This document shows positions 62,298 through 64,000 of a DNA stretch of 64,000 bases, in pieces. Below the pieces are notes generated by a model. The model was not told the DNA's origin and did no database searches. It was given only the letters and a program-made list of their open reading frames with translations. The position numbers and the translations under genes are program-made. Source of the DNA: CAZLPW01 sp964561495. Lineage in GTDB: Bacteria > Fidelibacterota > Marinisomatia > Marinisomatales > UBA1611. Within the stretch, counting starts at the first letter, position 1; each line of letters starts with the position of its first letter. The stretch is from assembly GCA_964561495.1 (NCBI GenBank), contig CAZLPW010000004.1, forward strand, positions 1 to 64,000. Direction: 5' to 3'.

Positions 62298-64000
62298 TCA
62301 ATTGTCCTCAGGTATATCTTTATTTTGAACATCTAATTCTTTGGATCCTCCTTCATCTGGAGCTTCTCCTTTATTAACATCTAATTCTTTGGATCCTCCT
62401 TCATCTGGAGCTTCTCCTTTATTAACATCTAATTCTTTGGATCCTCCTTCATCTGGCAAAATTAATTTAGTCTCAGAATCCGAATCCAATTTAATTGGGT
62501 TTTGATCTGGGGGTGTTGGTTCCGGCACTAAAGATTCTTCTTGAGACATTTCTGGAACTGGCGGAACTGGTTCAACCTGTTGTTTATTACCAATTTCATT
62601 AGTTTTAATCAAACTTTTTGCCTTTTCTAATTTTAAAGAATCGCTTACAGTATTACCTTTTTCTAGTTTATTATTTATCTTTGTAGATTTTTCTCTAATT
62701 GGATTTAAATCTTCATCGGATGATAATAAAACTGGCGTAAACTTTTCAGATTTTGGCACTATGCTTTGCACAGGGACTATAGGGATTTCAGGATCCACTT
62801 GATCTGATTGTGCATCTGGGAGTCGCTCTGCTCTTGTAATTTTTGGCAACTTTCCTTGCGGCCCAAATAGTGGTTTTTTAATCGAACCATCTTTTAATAA
62901 TTGAAATTTTAAAGAATCTGGGAATTCTTCTTTTAAAAGATGAGAAAACATAACACTTGGCTTTATGCTTCCAGAAAGATCGAATTCAGTAGTTATTTTT
63001 TTTGAACCATTTTCTCTAACAATAACCTCACCTCTAATAGCTTGGAGCTTACCTTCATCCATAAAAAGCGCTAGAGACTGCGGAGGAATAGAGGGTGTTG
63101 TTGAAGAAAGATATATTCCCTTGTGAACAAGACTATCAGAACTTCCATCAAAAGAAAACCTAATTAATCTATCAGCAAAGTCCATGCCCAAAGAAGTTGG
63201 AAAACCTTCAAAAAAATAATTGGGAAATTCAAAAAGTGTTGGATCAAATGATTCTGGTTGATAAGACTGAGAAAGTGAATCATCTGATGGCAATACAGAC
63301 ACAAAAAAAACATTGGTTTGTAAATCATGAACCATAACTAATGTAGTAATACTATCTACACTTGCTTTTCGCAATGTATAAGCAAAATCAAATGTTTCAC
63401 CTGGGCGCAATCCATTTAAATTTGCTGAAATGGAATGTTGAAAATGACTAGCTTCTCCTATTTGAGGAATTTGGTTAACTGAAACGCCAAAAGGGGCTTC
63501 TCCATCAAATACGTATCTATCTTTTGATTTTTTTATTGAAGGTGTTATCGCCATCACATAGTATAAATCTATTTCACCCTCAATAGATTTAAAGATATTT
63601 GAATCGTTTATCATAGGTTTAAAAGCAATTTTTTCTTTAACTGCATTTGAAAAAGTTAAAATTTCTGCATCTAGTGAAGGCGATTTTTCAGTATCCTCTA
63701 TTTCACTTTCTTCATTCTCATTATACAAATCAATATCTACCTTTTCAAATCCTGCTTCCTCCGCGATAATTTCGCTATTCATTTCTTTATTAAAATTAGG
63801 TATTGTGGTCTTCTTTGCTTTTTGTTCTTCGTTATCAGAATTTTGTTTCAATGAAGAAAGATAGTCACCAATAGTTGGTGTCAGTAATTCAAAATCATTT
63901 TTTTTGTTTTTAGGTATAATCTTTTGTTTCAATTGTGTTTCTTTATAATCAAAGGGCAAACTTGTGATTTTATTAAAATCTAACCTTTCATTGTTTTCAA
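62298..64000 (-). CDS. Large Pro/Glu-rich protein of unknown function, 5' part outside window
   Basis: The reading frame is open to the window edge, so the gene is 5'-partial; a TTG at 63959 is not a convincing start. The visible part (about 567 codons) is very acidic in its first ~100 residues, then a strand-rich globular region (about 120-370), then a Pro/Ser/Glu-rich tail. The tail ends in a 16-residue unit repeated three times. No membrane segment or enzyme motif is seen. It lies 24 bp upstream of the Ig-repeat gene in the same direction and is likely co-transcribed. Confidence 0.65.
   Translation of the reverse strand, partial: ENNERLDFNKITSLPFDYKETQLKQKIIPKNKKNDFELLTPTIGDYLSSLKQNSDNEEQKAKKTTIPNFNKEMNSEIIAEEAGFEKVDIDLYNENEESEIEDTEKSPSLDAEILTFSNAVKEKIAFKPMINDSNIFKSIEGEIDLYYVMAITPSIKKSKDRYVFDGEAPFGVSVNQIPQIGEASHFQHSISANLNGLRPGETFDFAYTLRKASVDSITTLVMVHDLQTNVFFVSVLPSDDSLSQSYQPESFDPTLFEFPNYFFEGFPTSLGMDFADRLIRFSFDGSSDSLVHKGIYLSSTTPSIPPQSLALFMDEGKLQAIRGEVIVRENGSKKITTEFDLSGSIKPSVMFSHLLKEEFPDSLKFQLLKDGSIKKPLFGPQGKLPKITRAERLPDAQSDQVDPEIPIVPVQSIVPKSEKFTPVLLSSDEDLNPIREKSTKINNKLEKGNTVSDSLKLEKAKSLIKTNEIGNKQQVEPVPPVPEMSQEESLVPEPTPPDQNPIKLDSDSETKLILPDEGGSKELDVNKGEAPDEGGSKELDVNKGEAPDEGGSKELDVQNKDIPEDN
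62328..62456 (-). repeat. 48-bp in-frame tandem repeat in the tail of the large partial gene
   Basis: Three copies of a 33-bp block start at 62328, 62376 and 62424, separated by two identical 15-bp spacers, giving a 48-bp period with no substitutions seen. Translated, the unit is PDEGGSKELDVNKGEA. The last copy in reading order diverges to QNKDIPEDN and the stop. Perfect repetition suggests recent expansion and possible copy-number variation. Confidence 0.95.

Noticed and set aside
1..64000. Mobile elements, prophage genes, CRISPR arrays, rRNA
   Set aside because: No transposase, integrase, phage structural gene, regularly spaced direct repeat array or rRNA segment was found on either strand.

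Overview
This is an AT-rich (roughly one-third GC by eye), very gene-dense chromosomal stretch from a diderm, LPS-making bacterium. The gene set (lpxA, lpxB, lpxC, lpxD, lpxK, bamA, skp, separate lpxC and fabZ, class 1 floA-nfeD, PorV-like outer-membrane proteins, a family I.5-type lipase) and the codon bias fit a marine member of the Fibrobacterota-Chlorobi-Bacteroidota side of the tree, such as Candidatus Marinimicrobia (SAR406). That placement is an inference from content, not a database result. No phage, insertion sequence, CRISPR array or rRNA was seen. No stretch longer than 300 bases lacks a gene. Many neighbours overlap by one base (TAATG) or four bases (ATGA).

Layout. 1-4.2 kb: a partial CAU-anticodon tRNA, an RlmB-type rRNA methylase coupled to a class IV aminotransferase and a sulfotransferase-like protein, then a lipoprotein and a DDAH-type hydrolase. 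4.3-11.9 kb: an outer-membrane protein, then one tightly packed operon with an M23 peptidase, rhomboid protease, nucleoside salvage and uptake (cdd, udk, tdk, nupC), adk and coaE. 11.9-14.8 kb: floA-nfeD with a small acidic membrane-anchored protein. 14.9-17 kb: a lipid A-type acyltransferase, a TsaC/Sua5 protein and a DUF3108 protein. 17-27 kb: an envelope supercluster read on the minus strand, uppS-bamA-skp-lpxD-lpxC-fabZ-lpxA-(beta-barrel)-dxr-rseP. 27-34.4 kb: Mrp/ApbC ATPase, ferredoxin, C1B peptidase, PlsC, MutY, MarR, lipase and a PorV-like protein. 34.4-49.4 kb: a long minus-strand housekeeping run uvrA, ruvB-queA, ispD-ispF-ispE, tRNA-Gln, prs, rplY, pth, hppA, rpsF-rpsR-rplI, priA. 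49.5-53.8 kb: YqgE, a TPR lipoprotein, divergent enoyl-ACP reductase and fabA, ychF, and a membrane protein with an acidic tail. 54-58.5 kb: a second LPS operon (Gfo/Idh oxidoreductase, ICMT-like methyltransferase, lpxB, a DUF374 acyltransferase, lpxK). 58.4-64 kb: two large unusual minus-strand genes, a 1289-residue FG-GAP/Ig-repeat surface protein and a Pro/Glu-rich protein with a 48-bp tandem repeat that runs off the window.

How the genes work together. Two clusters supply most of lipid A synthesis (LpxA, C, D, B, K plus two acyltransferases). LpxH/LpxI and KdtA are not in the window. BamA, Skp and RseP handle outer-membrane protein assembly and signalling. Dxr and IspD, IspE, IspF with UppS link the MEP isoprenoid pathway to undecaprenyl phosphate. 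FabZ, FabA and the enoyl reductase feed fatty acids to lipid A and phospholipids. The salvage operon imports nucleosides and phosphorylates them.

Most unusual points: the two large surface-type genes at the right end; a class IV aminotransferase lacking the usual PLP-contacting Glu; an Mrp ATPase without its C-terminal CxxC; a clear intrinsic terminator ending just before the mrp start; a tRNA-Gln that punctuates the ispE-prs mRNA; and an lpxA whose homologous N-terminus extends upstream of any ATG, GTG or TTG start.
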